Source of the DNA: WJMT01 sp964445575
GTDB taxonomy: Bacteria; Acidobacteriota; Aminicenantia; Aminicenantales; Aminicenantaceae
DNA length: 64,000 nt
Assembly (NCBI GenBank): GCA_964445575.1
Contig: CAYULB010000006.1
Coordinates: 1 to 64,000, forward strand
Direction: 5' to 3'
Positions 50,618 to 60,567 of the stretch are shown piece by piece. The notes below the pieces were generated by a model. The model made no database searches, was not told the origin of the DNA, and was given only the letters and a program-made list of their open reading frames with translations. The position numbers were made by a program, and so were the translations under genes. How positions within the stretch are numbered: position 1 is the first letter of the stretch; each line of letters begins with the position of its first letter.

Positions 50618-51268
50618 ATGAAATTTGGAGTCATTGGGCTGGGGAGCTTTGGTTTACACATAACAAAGACCTTATTTGAAATGGGAGAAGAGGTTCTGGC
50701 TATTGACCACGATAAAGATAGGGTTGATAAGGCTAAGAATCTTGCCTCCCACGCAGTACACATGGAGGCAGCTGATAAAGAAAATCTAAAAGCCGTGGGG
50801 ATCCGGGAGATGGATGTGGTGATCGTGAGTCTAGGCCCCAATATGGAGGGTTCCATACTCACGGTCCATTATCTTTCTGAGATGAAGATTAAGCGCATCA
50901 TAGCTAAGGCTCTTTCTGTAGATCACCAGAAGATACTGGAAGCTGTGGGGGCTTCAGATGTGATTTATCCTGAAAGAGATATGGCTGTGAAGACAGCCAT
51001 GAAACTGAGCAATCCTAATGTCCTGGATTTTTTGCCTTTAACCTCTGGGATTGAGATAAGAGAAATCGCTCCTCCAGAGGAGTTCATAGGAAAAAGCCTG
51101 AAGGAATTGGATTTGATAAATAGATTTGAGATACAGGTCATAGCGGCTAGAGGTCTGATACCGGAAAAAACCACTCTGATACCCAAAGCAGACTTTGTCA
51201 TTAAAGACAGTGATATATTGGTAGTTATAGGGCCTAAAAAGCAGCTGAAAAAGTTGGGTTCAAAGTGA
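50618..51268 (+). CDS. ktrA: TrkA/KtrA-family potassium uptake regulatory protein
   Basis: This cytoplasmic gating ring subunit binds nucleotides and controls KtrB. The 216 residues contain an RCK_N Rossmann domain (GVIGLGSFGLHI, the acidic ribose-binding AIDHDKDRVD, AADKENLKAVGI, ADV-like IVSLG) and an RCK_C domain (about 135-216, IREIAPPEEFIGKSLKELDL to SDILVVIGP). An AGGAGA site lies 9 nt before the ATG. Together with ktrB it makes a two-gene Ktr system separated by the repeat element. The 3' end overlaps the convergent helicase gene by 9 bp. Confidence 0.94.
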   Translation: MKFGVIGLGSFGLHITKTLFEMGEEVLAIDHDKDRVDKAKNLASHAVHMEAADKENLKAVGIREMDVVIVSLGPNMEGSILTVHYLSEMKIKRIIAKALSVDHQKILEAVGASDVIYPERDMAVKTAMKLSNPNVLDFLPLTSGIEIREIAPPEEFIGKSLKELDLINRFEIQVIAARGLIPEKTTLIPKADFVIKDSDILVVIGPKKQLKKLGSK

Positions 51269-53605
51269 CAAAATTTTTCTCAATATATCAAGTGCTACCT
51301 GTTTAGCAAAGGCACCGCTTTCTTTAACTGGTCCCACGCAGGAGGGACAGCCTTCTTTACAGGGACACACATGGATGGTTTTCATGCAGTATTCAAGAAG
51401 CTTTTTCTCTAGCTCAAACAGAGACGGACTCAAGCCAATTCCGCCGGGGAAATTATCATAAATAAAGATATTGGGTTCAAAATTCTCTTGGGAAAAAATG
51501 ATATTCTCTGCTTCTTTCAGCATTTTAAGCCTGATGTCTCTAGGGGGGACTGATTTGCCTGTAGAATTGTCTCCTACTGAAACTCCTATATCATGCAGGT
51601 CGCACATCATAAAAATAGGGGATACATGATGCAAACAGTAAGACAGGCCGAACAGGCCGTTAATTTTTTGTTCTGAAGAAAAGGAAAGGGATGAAAGAAC
51701 AGGAGCGGGTATGGTTAGCCAGTAGGCTGTGGTGTGCATCTCATTCTGAGGAAGGGTCAGCTCCCCTGCCCCCACATTTTCCATGGTATGAAATTTGATT
51801 TTTTTAAAGCCCACCACCTGAGTGGCCACGTGCACTTCCCCATGGGATATGCTGAAGTTTTCCAAGCTTTTCTGATCGAATTCGTCTAAAATCTTTATCT
51901 TGGTGTAATCAATGGCATCGGTGTAGTAGTCTACGTCTGTTTTCTTGACATAAGCTTTCCTCTGTTCAAAGTCGAGTTTTTCTACGTAATACTGCTCTCC
52001 TTCGCACATGTATATGGCTTTAGGATGAAGTGCTGTGAGAGCAGAGGAAAAATCAACCTCTGCAATCACATCAGTCTTTTTTGTCAGATCCACCACCACA
52101 AAATTATCCGAACTTATGCTCCTGAGACTGACTTCGTCAGCAGGATAGGCTTCAGATGTCCAGTGCCATTTGCCTTTGGAATGCATGACCAGGTTTTCGT
52201 CTTCCAGAAAGCGGAGAATGTCCTCTATATTGACTTTTCCAAATTTTTCTCCATCTTTAAAGGGAAGTTCAAACACAGCACATTCAATATGACTGACCAG
52301 GATTGACAGATTGTCTGGATTTATCAGAGCCTTTTCAGGGTTTTTTGAGAAAAAGTAATCCGGATTATTGATGATGAACTGATCCAGAGGGGAGCTGGAG
52401 GCGACCAGGACAGCTGCAGAAATGCCTGACCTGCGGCCAGCCCTGCCTGACCGCTGCCAGGTACTGGAAATGGTTCCCGGATATCCCGCTAAAACAGCCA
52501 CGTCCAGACTGCCTATATCAATTCCCAGCTCCAGGGCGTTAGTGGAGACCACACCCAGTATTTTCCCTTCTCTTAAATTCTTTTCGATTTCTCTTCTTTT
52601 TTTCGGGAGATATCCTCCTCGGTAGCCCCGTATGATTCCCTCTTTTCTGACTTTATCTTCAAAATCTTTTTTGAGATAAGTGAGAAGCACTTCAGTGATG
52701 AGGCGGCTCTGAGCAAAGACAATCGTCTGAAGGTTATTTTTGATAAAGATTGAGGCCACAGACCGAGCCTCTCCCACATAGGAGCGTCTGATGCCTAAGT
52801 ATTTGTTGACCACCGGAGGATTGTAAAATATAAAATGTTTTTCTCCTTGGGGAGCTCCGTTATCATCTATGAGGGTAACGGGTTCCTCTATTGTCTTCTG
52901 GGCCATTTCAACTGGATTGGCAATAGTGGCAGTGCAGAGAATAAATTGAGGTGATGAGCCGTAGAAACGGGCGATTCTTTTAAGCCTTCTTAAAATATTT
53001 GCCAGATGGCTCCCGAATATCCCCCTGTAATTATGAAGCTCATCAATAACTATGTACTTTAAATTTTCAAACAGTTTGATCCATTTGGTGTGATGAGGAA
53101 GAATTCCTGTGTGAAGCATGTCAGGATTTGTGAGGATGATATGTCCCCTTGCTCTTATGGCCTTCCGGGCATCCTGGGGAGTGTCTCCGTCATAGGTAAA
53201 AATTCTGATTTCTTCGGGCAGAAGTTTAATGGTTTCATCCAGTTCGGATTTCTGGTCCTGCGATAATGCCTTTGTAGGGAAAAGATAGATCGATCTGGAG
53301 GAGGGATTTTTCAGAATAGAATCCAGGACTGGGAGATTGTAGCACAGAGTTTTTCCTGAGGCGGTGGGGGTCACAACCACGATATTTTTGTTTTCCCGGC
53401 AGAGCTGCCAGGAATCAAATTGATGTGAGTAGAGTTTGGAAAATCCCTTTTCTTTGAAAGCTTTTTCAAGGGAAGGATGGATGTCTGGGGGATATTCTTT
53501 ATAGCGGCCCTGTTTGGGAGGGAGGTGTTTGATTATTTTAATGGAGTCGGTTCGGCTTCCTTCCACTCTTAATCGGTCCAGGGATTTTAAAATATTCTTT
53601 CCCAT
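51260..53605 (-). CDS. DEAD/DEAH-box helicase of the YprA/MrfA family
   Basis: MrfA-type helicases act in DNA repair (mitomycin C damage in Bacillus). The 781-residue protein has a Q-like motif LYSHQFDSW, Walker A TPTASGKT, Walker B as DELH (VIDELHNYRG) and motif III CTATIANP. A second RecA domain ends in QRSGRAGRRSG (motif VI). A C-terminal DUF1998-like domain carries the cysteine cluster CPCKEGCPSC. All expected elements are present. A TAATAT -10 box ends 8 nt before the ATG. Its mrfB exonuclease partner is not adjacent; uvrA is the divergent neighbour, so this is a repair gene pair. Confidence 0.9.
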   Translation of the reverse strand: MGKNILKSLDRLRVEGSRTDSIKIIKHLPPKQGRYKEYPPDIHPSLEKAFKEKGFSKLYSHQFDSWQLCRENKNIVVVTPTASGKTLCYNLPVLDSILKNPSSRSIYLFPTKALSQDQKSELDETIKLLPEEIRIFTYDGDTPQDARKAIRARGHIILTNPDMLHTGILPHHTKWIKLFENLKYIVIDELHNYRGIFGSHLANILRRLKRIARFYGSSPQFILCTATIANPVEMAQKTIEEPVTLIDDNGAPQGEKHFIFYNPPVVNKYLGIRRSYVGEARSVASIFIKNNLQTIVFAQSRLITEVLLTYLKKDFEDKVRKEGIIRGYRGGYLPKKRREIEKNLREGKILGVVSTNALELGIDIGSLDVAVLAGYPGTISSTWQRSGRAGRRSGISAAVLVASSSPLDQFIINNPDYFFSKNPEKALINPDNLSILVSHIECAVFELPFKDGEKFGKVNIEDILRFLEDENLVMHSKGKWHWTSEAYPADEVSLRSISSDNFVVVDLTKKTDVIAEVDFSSALTALHPKAIYMCEGEQYYVEKLDFEQRKAYVKKTDVDYYTDAIDYTKIKILDEFDQKSLENFSISHGEVHVATQVVGFKKIKFHTMENVGAGELTLPQNEMHTTAYWLTIPAPVLSSLSFSSEQKINGLFGLSYCLHHVSPIFMMCDLHDIGVSVGDNSTGKSVPPRDIRLKMLKEAENIIFSQENFEPNIFIYDNFPGGIGLSPSLFELEKKLLEYCMKTIHVCPCKEGCPSCVGPVKESGAFAKQVALDILRKILSL

Positions 53606-53613
53606 AATTTTTC

Positions 53614-53642
53614 ATATTAACTCATTTTGGTCAATATATAAA
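53614..53642 (-). promoter_or_regulatory. Possible promoter of the helicase gene
   Basis: Minus-strand TTTATA (53637-53642), 17-bp spacer, TAATAT (53614-53619), ending 8 nt before the ATG. The -35 box is weak, but the geometry repeats that of other promoters in the window. Confidence 0.4.
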
Positions 53643-53763
53643 GACGGTTTCAAAAATGATTTTTAGGTGAAGTAAACGTCTCCAGAAACGTTATGAGGGG
53701 AGAGGGCAAAATATAATATATATATATCACAGAAAAAAAAAGGTTTCTTAAGTGAGAAGAAAG

Positions 53764-53792
53764 TTGCCTATCAATAAAGAAAAGACTAAAAT
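53764..53792 (+). promoter_or_regulatory. Promoter of uvrA (leaderless)
   Basis: TTGCCT (53764-53769), 17-bp spacer, TAAAAT (53787-53792), followed after 8 nt by the uvrA ATG. No LexA-type palindrome was recognised. Confidence 0.6.
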
Positions 53793-53800
53793 AATTGGTC

Positions 53801-56326
53801 ATGTTTAGTGAGATAAAAATTAAAAAGGCTGCGCAGCATAATCTTAAAAATATAGATGTCAATCTTCCCAGAAACAAGATGATTGTTATCACTGGACCCA
53901 GCGGGTCTGGAAAATCCTCCCTTGCTTTTGATACCTTGTTTGCTGAAGGCCAGAGGAGGTATATTGAATGCTTGTCAGCTTATGCCAGACAGTACCTCGA
54001 ACAGATGGAAAAACCAGAGATGGAATCCATTGAAGGGATATCTCCCTCCATTTCCATTGACCAGAGAACCATTTCCACAAACCCGCGTTCCACAGTAGGG
54101 ACTGTGATCGAGGTGTATGACTTTCTGAGGCTGCTGTTTGCAAGGGTAGGCACCCCTCATTGTCCTCAATGCGGCCGCAAAGTAAGCTCTCAGACTTCCC
54201 AACAGATATTAGAAAAAATATTACAGAAAAATAAAGGCCGTACCTTAAAAATTCTTTCTCCGGTTGTCAAAGGGAGAAAAGGAGAATATGGAAAGCTGTT
54301 TGAGAGGATGAGGAAAAAAGGATTTCTTTGGGCCAGGGTGGATGGGCAGTTTCGTGAGCTGGAGAGTGAAATAAGTTTAACCAGAACTAAAATACATCAT
54401 ATTGAAGTTTTAGTGGATGAAGTGGCTGTATCCTCAGAATCAGCTTCAAGACTCAAGGAGTCGGTTGAAAAAGCCTTAGAAATGTCAGAGGGAGACCTGA
54501 TTCTGGTGGATGAAAAAGGAGACGAGGTCCTCTATTCTTTGAATCTCCTGTGTCCTTTTTGTGAGATCAGTCTTCCTGAGCTGGAGCCCCGAACGTTTTC
54601 CTTTAACAGTCCGTACGGAGCCTGTCCCCACTGCAATGGTATTGGATTCAAGACAACTTCAGACAGCCGGGGAAAGCTTGGTGTGAGTGAGGAACTGTGC
54701 CCTTTTTGCATGGGGAGCCGCCTGAGAAAGGAAAGTCTGTCAGTAAAAATAAAAAACAAAAATATTTTTGAATTGAGCTGCCTCCCCATTCAAAGGCTGA
54801 GGCAGGAACTTCAGAGCTTTGGGTTTGATGATAAAGACCGCTTCATAGCAGCTAGGATTCTAAAGGAAATCCATTCCCGTCTTTTTGTCATGGACAGGTT
54901 AGGAATGTCCTATCTTCATTTAGCAAGGACCACCAGTTCACTTTCGGGAGGAGAAGCGCGCCGGATTCGTCTGGCGGCCCAGGTTGGAATTCAGTTGAGA
55001 GGGGTGCTTTATGTGCTGGATGAACCAACCATAGGGCTTCACCAAAAAGACAACCAGAGACTCATCTCTCTGCTGAAAGAAGTAAGAGATCAGGGAAATT
55101 CTGTGGTGGTGGTTGAACATGACGAACAGACCATTCGTTCAGCAGACTTTATTTTGGATTTGGGACCTGGAGCCGGTGAAAAAGGGGGAGAGAAAGTTGC
55201 GGAAGGAAGCTTTGAACAGATTGTCTCATCTTATGATTCATTGACTTCAAAGTACCTAAGACATCAGAAATTTATTTCCACACCCAAAAAAAGAAGAATT
55301 CCCAAAAGATGGTTGACTATCAAGAATGCGGCTGAACACAATTTGAAGAACATTGATGTTCAATTTCCGGTTTCAGCTTTTACTGTGGTCACAGGTCTTT
55401 CTGGATCGGGAAAAAGCACTCTGGTCTATGATATTCTGTATAAGAAGCTGTCAAACATTTATCACAATTCAAAAAGCAGACCAGGAACCCATGATTCTAT
55501 TACAGGGATAGAAAGCATTAACAAAGTGGTCTCTGTTGATCAGAAACCGATCGGGAGGACTCCTCGTTCCAATCCAGCAACCTACACGGGATTATTTACT
55601 GAATTGAGAAAACTGTTTGCTATGACCCCAGAGGCTAAAATGAGGGGATTCAAGCCGGGCAGATTCAGCTTTAATATCCCCGGAGGGAGATGTGAAGAAT
55701 GCCGTGGTGCAGGATTGAGAAAAATTGAAATGCATTTCCTCCCGGATGTTTTTGTCACATGTGACCGATGCGGAGGAAGACGTTATAATAAAGAAACCCT
55801 CGAAGTTCGCTACAAGGGAAAAACCACTGCAGATTTTCTTGAAATGACAGTCAGTGAGGCCTATGAATATTTGAAAGCTCATCCCAAGTTGAAATCCAAA
55901 TTAGGAATACTGAATCGGGTAGGCCTCAGTTATCTCCGACTTGGACAGCCTGCCCCTCAGCTTTCAGGTGGAGAGGCTCAGAGGATCAAGCTGACCAAGG
56001 AATTGAGCAAAAAAAACACCGGGCAGACAGTTTATATCTTAGACGAACCCACCACCGGACTTCATTTTGATGATGTCAGAAAGCTTTTAAAAGTACTTTC
56101 TGAACTGGTCACTTTAGGAAATACAGTTATTGTTATTGAACATAATCTTGATGTTATTAAGTTTGCGGATTATATTATTGATTTGGGGCCTGAAGGGGGA
56201 GATGAAGGAGGGTGGGTCGTGGCTTCTGGTTCCCCTGAAAGAGTGGCGGAAGAAAAAAAGTCTTATACTGGTTGGTTTTTGAAAAAAGTGCTTCAGGGGG
56301 ACAAAAGTTTTTTTAAAAAAAATTAA
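53801..56326 (+). CDS. uvrA: Excinuclease ABC subunit A, lacking the insertion domain
   Basis: UvrA finds DNA damage and loads UvrB. From ATG 53801 it has 841 residues, about 100 fewer than usual. Both ATPase halves are complete: Walker A GPSGSGKSS and GLSGSGKST, signatures LSGGEARRIRL and LSGGEAQRIKL, Walker B YVLDEPTIGLH and YILDEPTTGLH. The UvrB-binding region (ILSPVVKGRKGEYGKLFE) and the C-terminal zinc hook CEECRGAG...CDRCGGRRYN are present. The gap is between CPHCNGIG and CPFCMGSR, where about 20 residues replace the usual ~115, removing the insertion domain. TTG 53795 is in frame, but the ATG lies 8 nt after the -10 box. Confidence 0.94.
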   Translation: MFSEIKIKKAAQHNLKNIDVNLPRNKMIVITGPSGSGKSSLAFDTLFAEGQRRYIECLSAYARQYLEQMEKPEMESIEGISPSISIDQRTISTNPRSTVGTVIEVYDFLRLLFARVGTPHCPQCGRKVSSQTSQQILEKILQKNKGRTLKILSPVVKGRKGEYGKLFERMRKKGFLWARVDGQFRELESEISLTRTKIHHIEVLVDEVAVSSESASRLKESVEKALEMSEGDLILVDEKGDEVLYSLNLLCPFCEISLPELEPRTFSFNSPYGACPHCNGIGFKTTSDSRGKLGVSEELCPFCMGSRLRKESLSVKIKNKNIFELSCLPIQRLRQELQSFGFDDKDRFIAARILKEIHSRLFVMDRLGMSYLHLARTTSSLSGGEARRIRLAAQVGIQLRGVLYVLDEPTIGLHQKDNQRLISLLKEVRDQGNSVVVVEHDEQTIRSADFILDLGPGAGEKGGEKVAEGSFEQIVSSYDSLTSKYLRHQKFISTPKKRRIPKRWLTIKNAAEHNLKNIDVQFPVSAFTVVTGLSGSGKSTLVYDILYKKLSNIYHNSKSRPGTHDSITGIESINKVVSVDQKPIGRTPRSNPATYTGLFTELRKLFAMTPEAKMRGFKPGRFSFNIPGGRCEECRGAGLRKIEMHFLPDVFVTCDRCGGRRYNKETLEVRYKGKTTADFLEMTVSEAYEYLKAHPKLKSKLGILNRVGLSYLRLGQPAPQLSGGEAQRIKLTKELSKKNTGQTVYILDEPTTGLHFDDVRKLLKVLSELVTLGNTVIVIEHNLDVIKFADYIIDLGPEGGDEGGWVVASGSPERVAEEKKSYTGWFLKKVLQGDKSFFKKN

Positions 56327-56339
56327 GATTGGAGGAAAA

Positions 56340-59300
56340 ATGAGAAAAAACAAATCCTCGGGTTTGGTGTCATTGTCAGTATGTTTTGCTTTGATTTTTC
56401 TTTTTCAGAGCGTTCTTTTGGGAGAAAAAGCATTATCTACCGAACAGTTGGATATCTTCAAATGGAGACATATCGGACCCTTTACTTTTTCAGGAAGAAT
56501 GACTGACTTTGCTGTTCCCAAAGGTCAAAGTAAGGTGTATTATGTAGCCACTGCTTCTGGAGGGATATGGAAGACAGAGGACGGAGGGATCAGCTTCTCA
56601 TCCATATTTGACGACTATGGAAACATGAGTATAGGAAATATTGCCGTGGCTCCCTCAGACCCGAACAGAGTGTATGTAGGCACCGGTGAAGCATTGCACG
56701 CAAGGTCGAGCGCCCACGGAAATGGAATGTGGAGGTCTGATGATGCGGGGAAGACATGGAAGCACATTGGTCTTGAGGAAAGTTATTTCATTCCTAAAAT
56801 AGCAGTGGATCATAAAAATCCAGACATCGTGTATGTAGCGGCTGAAGGGAAACTCTATGATAATGAAATGGACTGTCAGCGGGGATTGTATAAAACAGTG
56901 GATGGCGGAGAGACATGGGAGAGAGTGCTGGACCTCAAAGACAGAGGCGTGGGTGATTTTGTCATTGATCCTACCAATTCTAATGTGGTCATAGCTGGGG
57001 CCTATAAGACCTACAGAAGGACCTGGACTTTTATTGACAGACAGCCTGAAAACCATTTTTATAAAACAGTGGATGGTGGAAAGACCTGGAAGAAATTGAC
57101 CAACGGCCTTCCTTTGGATATAAAGACAGGCTGGAACGGCATAACCCTATATCCCAAGGACTCCCGTATTGTCTATATACGCATGGACGAGGAAGTGGAC
57201 CTCGGTTTGGACCAGCGCGAGAACCGGCAGCTCTACAGAGCGGGCCGTTTGTTTAAAGATGATTATTATTTCAACAAGTTCAAGGCTTATAAAATAGCTC
57301 CAGCTCTTATGAAGATGGTTGATTTTGAGCCTCTTGCTGCAGAAAACGAAAGGGAATTAGTGGAAAAGATCAATGAATTGATAAAGGATAAGGATTTCCT
57401 CAAAGATACAGATGTAAACCTGGATGAGTTTATAAAAAAAGCAAAGCAGGTCTATAAAAAGCAGGATGATATTCTTGATGAGATGGCAGAAGTTGAAGAG
57501 CTGCTGAATGAAGCAAAACAATCTGAACAAAAACAAGGGGAAGAAGAAGGAGATGAAAAAGAACCTAAAGGAAGGCATCAAGTCTTCAACCGGTTTGTCA
57601 TTCAGACTCTTTATGCTCCTGTTTTTCAAGCCATGGAACCTGTGACCAAATCAGGAGTTATCTATCGATCTGAAGACCAGGGAGAGACCTGGAGGAGAAT
57701 GACTGAATACAAAATATCCGGCGGAAGCATCCAGGTCAATGACATCGAAGCTGGTTATTCAGGAAGGATTGAAGTGGATCCAAACAATGACCAGATTCTG
57801 TATGCGGTGGAAGTCTATCCCAAAGTTTCTGAAGATGGAGGAAAGACCTTTAAAAATACCACCTGGTCGGGATGGCACAAATGCCATGTGGATATGAGGG
57901 GAATATGGATCGACCCTCTTGATTCGGATCATATTTTATCTGCCAATGACGGGGGAGTCAGTGAAACTTGGGATAGAGGAAAGCACTGGTCGCAAAAAGA
58001 AACCATAAGCGCCCAACAGTTTTACGACATATCCGTTGATAATGAAATGCCTTATCATGTGATGGGCGGAACCCAGGATAACGGCAGTTGGATCGGCCCC
58101 TCGCAGAACAGGAATCAGTATGGAGTTTATCCTGCGGACTGGACTTATCTTCCCTCAGGAGATGGTTTTTATGTGGTCAGGGACTGGTGGAACCCAGAGT
58201 TTATTTATTTTGAAAGTCAGTTTGGCAATTCCAGAAGGATGAATTTAAAAACCGGAGAAATCATCAGCCTTTCCAAGCGAAACACTCAGGAGGAAAGAGA
58301 AGCCGGCAAAGACCCTGAAAGGTATCAGTGGGATGCGCCTATAGTGCTGTCCCCCCACAACCCAGGGATTGTGTATGTCTGTTCCCAGCATGTGCATATG
58401 TCCGCCAGCCGGGGAGAACCCGGTACTTTTGTGACCATAAGTCCTGACCTTTCCAAGAAAAATAAAGAACGGATTGAGCTTTCTAAACTGACCAATCTTC
58501 AGTACGCCACTATCTATACCTTTGCAGAATCACCTGTTAAACCCGGTGTGTACTGGGCTGGAACTGATGACGGGAACCTCCAGCTCAGCACTGACGGAGG
58601 AAACAGCTGGATCAATATCACGGAAAAGTTCTATCAGGAAAACAGCAAACCAAAAACAGGAGCACAAGAAGCCAGAATTCCTTATGACAGATGGGTGACT
58701 AAAGTGGAGCCTTCAGCACACAAACTGGAACGATGCTATGTCACTTATTCTGGTTACAGGACTCATAATGAGGATGATTCCTATATATATGTGACAGAAG
58801 ATATGGGGAAGACATGGAAAAACCTATCCGGAGGAATGAAAAATCCAGTTAGAGATATTGAAGAGGACCCCGATAATCCAGATATTCTTTATCTGGCAAC
58901 TGATTACGGGCTTTTTGTGTCAATTGACAGAGGAGAGACGTGGGAAAATATGTCTTCTTCAGCCCCTGATGTGATCATCATGAGTCTGGACATCCAGGAA
59001 AGGGAAAGAGATCTGGCCATAGGGACCTACGGAAGAGGCATATACACAGCGGATATATATCCGTTTAAAGAGTTTTCCAATGAAGCCTTAGAGAAAGAAC
59101 ACCATCTCTTTGAGATTCAGCGGGCTGTGAAATGGAATAGGTATGAGCGAAGAGGCCAGACCTATGGAGAATTTGCGAGAGTACCCAATCCGGATGTGGG
59201 GGCCACATTTTATTATTTTCTTAAAGAGAAGACAGAGCCTGTGAAGATATCCATTAGAGACCTGAAGGGCCAAGAGCTTTTTGCCATAAAAGGCGGTTCA

Positions 59301-59486
59301 GACCAAGGATTGCATAAAATATTCTGGGACCTCAGAAAAAAACCGGAAGAAGAGGATGATACGTCTAGATGGAGGAGAAGAGGAGAAATTGTTGATGCCG
59401 GGAACTATGAAGTGGTTTTAGTCATCGGAGATAAGGAAGTTATGAGTCAAACTTTAAAAATCATTGATGACCCCCTGTTTCATTGA
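56340..59486 (+). CDS. Large secreted Asp-box/VPS10-type beta-propeller protein
   Basis: The 1048-residue protein starts with a signal peptide (about 1-28) and an AGGAGG-like site 5 nt upstream (TTGGAGGAAAAATG). It then shows many Asp-box turns of the S/T-x-D-x-G-x-T-W type: TEDGGISF, DDAGKTWK, VDGGETWE, VDGGKTWK, EDQGETWR, TDGGNSW, EDMGKTWK and DRGETWE. These form two propellers of the VPS10/sortilin or BNR type. A charged helical insert (about 330-420, rich in K and E) interrupts the first propeller, and a C-terminal Ig-like domain follows (about 960-1045). Such proteins are often labelled glycosyl hydrolases, but no catalytic residues were recognised. The gene is 13 nt after uvrA. Confidence 0.85.
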   Translation: MRKNKSSGLVSLSVCFALIFLFQSVLLGEKALSTEQLDIFKWRHIGPFTFSGRMTDFAVPKGQSKVYYVATASGGIWKTEDGGISFSSIFDDYGNMSIGNIAVAPSDPNRVYVGTGEALHARSSAHGNGMWRSDDAGKTWKHIGLEESYFIPKIAVDHKNPDIVYVAAEGKLYDNEMDCQRGLYKTVDGGETWERVLDLKDRGVGDFVIDPTNSNVVIAGAYKTYRRTWTFIDRQPENHFYKTVDGGKTWKKLTNGLPLDIKTGWNGITLYPKDSRIVYIRMDEEVDLGLDQRENRQLYRAGRLFKDDYYFNKFKAYKIAPALMKMVDFEPLAAENERELVEKINELIKDKDFLKDTDVNLDEFIKKAKQVYKKQDDILDEMAEVEELLNEAKQSEQKQGEEEGDEKEPKGRHQVFNRFVIQTLYAPVFQAMEPVTKSGVIYRSEDQGETWRRMTEYKISGGSIQVNDIEAGYSGRIEVDPNNDQILYAVEVYPKVSEDGGKTFKNTTWSGWHKCHVDMRGIWIDPLDSDHILSANDGGVSETWDRGKHWSQKETISAQQFYDISVDNEMPYHVMGGTQDNGSWIGPSQNRNQYGVYPADWTYLPSGDGFYVVRDWWNPEFIYFESQFGNSRRMNLKTGEIISLSKRNTQEEREAGKDPERYQWDAPIVLSPHNPGIVYVCSQHVHMSASRGEPGTFVTISPDLSKKNKERIELSKLTNLQYATIYTFAESPVKPGVYWAGTDDGNLQLSTDGGNSWINITEKFYQENSKPKTGAQEARIPYDRWVTKVEPSAHKLERCYVTYSGYRTHNEDDSYIYVTEDMGKTWKNLSGGMKNPVRDIEEDPDNPDILYLATDYGLFVSIDRGETWENMSSSAPDVIIMSLDIQERERDLAIGTYGRGIYTADIYPFKEFSNEALEKEHHLFEIQRAVKWNRYERRGQTYGEFARVPNPDVGATFYYFLKEKTEPVKISIRDLKGQELFAIKGGSDQGLHKIFWDLRKKPEEEDDTSRWRRRGEIVDAGNYEVVLVIGDKEVMSQTLKIIDDPLFH

Positions 59487-59565
59487 TTGGATAGAAAGAA
59501 GAGACTGATTTCAGGAAAAAACTGAGATTTAAAAAAGGATTTTTAGTTAAGGAGATTTTAGAGAA

Positions 59566-60567
59566 GTGTCATTTGATGATATTGTTGGTAATGAGAGAGC
59601 CAAAAGCATTCTGAGGAAATCTCTGATGAGGGGAAGGGTTCCCAGTGCCCTTTTGTTTTCTGGGCCCAGAGGAGTTGGCAAGAGGGACGCAGCTTTGGTT
59701 CTTGCTAAGGCCCTGAACTGCCTCCAAAAAAAAGACGACTCTTGTGGGGAGTGCTCATCATGTAGAGCCATTGACAAGATAGACCGAGGGACTTTTCCGG
59801 ATGTGATGAAGATAAAAGCTGAAAAGGATATTATAAAGATCGATCAAATAAGGCTGATCAAACAAGCTGCTTACCTGAAACCAATGAGAGGGAAAAGAAG
59901 AGTGTTCATAGTGGAACAAGCAGAGAAAATGAATCAAGAGGCTTCCAATTCTTTACTAAAAGTCTTAGAGGAGCCCCCTCTGTTTTCTCATATCATCCTC
60001 ACCACGGAAAATCTTTTTTCCATACTGCCAACCATAAAGTCGCGGTGTCAGATTTTGAAATTTGTGCAGATTTCCGGATATGATATTCAGAAAAAATTGA
60101 TAGAGAAAGGAACCGACGAACAAAGGGCCAAAATTATCTCTCTTTTAGTGCAGGGCAATTTAGAGCAAGCGCTGGAATTTGATTTGGAAGAAGCCGAGGA
60201 CCAGAGGAGGAAAGCATTCCAAATGTTTTCCTCTTTAGTAAAAGGTAAAAAAACTGCCAGCATTTTTAAAAAATATTCAAGGATGCAGAAAAATAATTTT
60301 ATCGAGAGCATGGAGCCCCTGTTAGAGATGATGTCATCTTTTTGCAGAGATATAATATTGCTAAAAATAGGGAAAAGAGATGAGTTGTTGATTAATCCGG
60401 ATTATAAGGATAAATTGAGTGAGATTGAAAAAATCCTGGGTTTTGAGGAAACCGTGGAGTGTTTAAGAGTGATCGAAGAATGCATTGGATTGCTTGAGCG
60501 GAACATAAACAAAAAGATTCTCATGAATTCTATGACAGTCAACTTAATGGACAGAAGAAATGTCTGA
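59566..60567 (+). CDS. holB: DNA polymerase III subunit delta'
   Basis: Delta' is the stator subunit of the clamp loader. The 333-residue protein starts with GTG and contains FDDIVGNERAKSIL, a degenerate P-loop GPRGVGKRD (Arg after Lys instead of Ser/Thr, common in delta'), a zinc module with CGECSSC and the more distal Cys in LNCLQK, and VEQAEKMNQEASNSLLKVLEEP. The SRC sensor motif is present in IKSRCQIL. The 3' end overlaps ricT by 8 bp; the holB-ricT link is widespread in bacteria. Confidence 0.93.
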   Translation: MSFDDIVGNERAKSILRKSLMRGRVPSALLFSGPRGVGKRDAALVLAKALNCLQKKDDSCGECSSCRAIDKIDRGTFPDVMKIKAEKDIIKIDQIRLIKQAAYLKPMRGKRRVFIVEQAEKMNQEASNSLLKVLEEPPLFSHIILTTENLFSILPTIKSRCQILKFVQISGYDIQKKLIEKGTDEQRAKIISLLVQGNLEQALEFDLEEAEDQRRKAFQMFSSLVKGKKTASIFKKYSRMQKNNFIESMEPLLEMMSSFCRDIILLKIGKRDELLINPDYKDKLSEIEKILGFEETVECLRVIEECIGLLERNINKKILMNSMTVNLMDRRNV

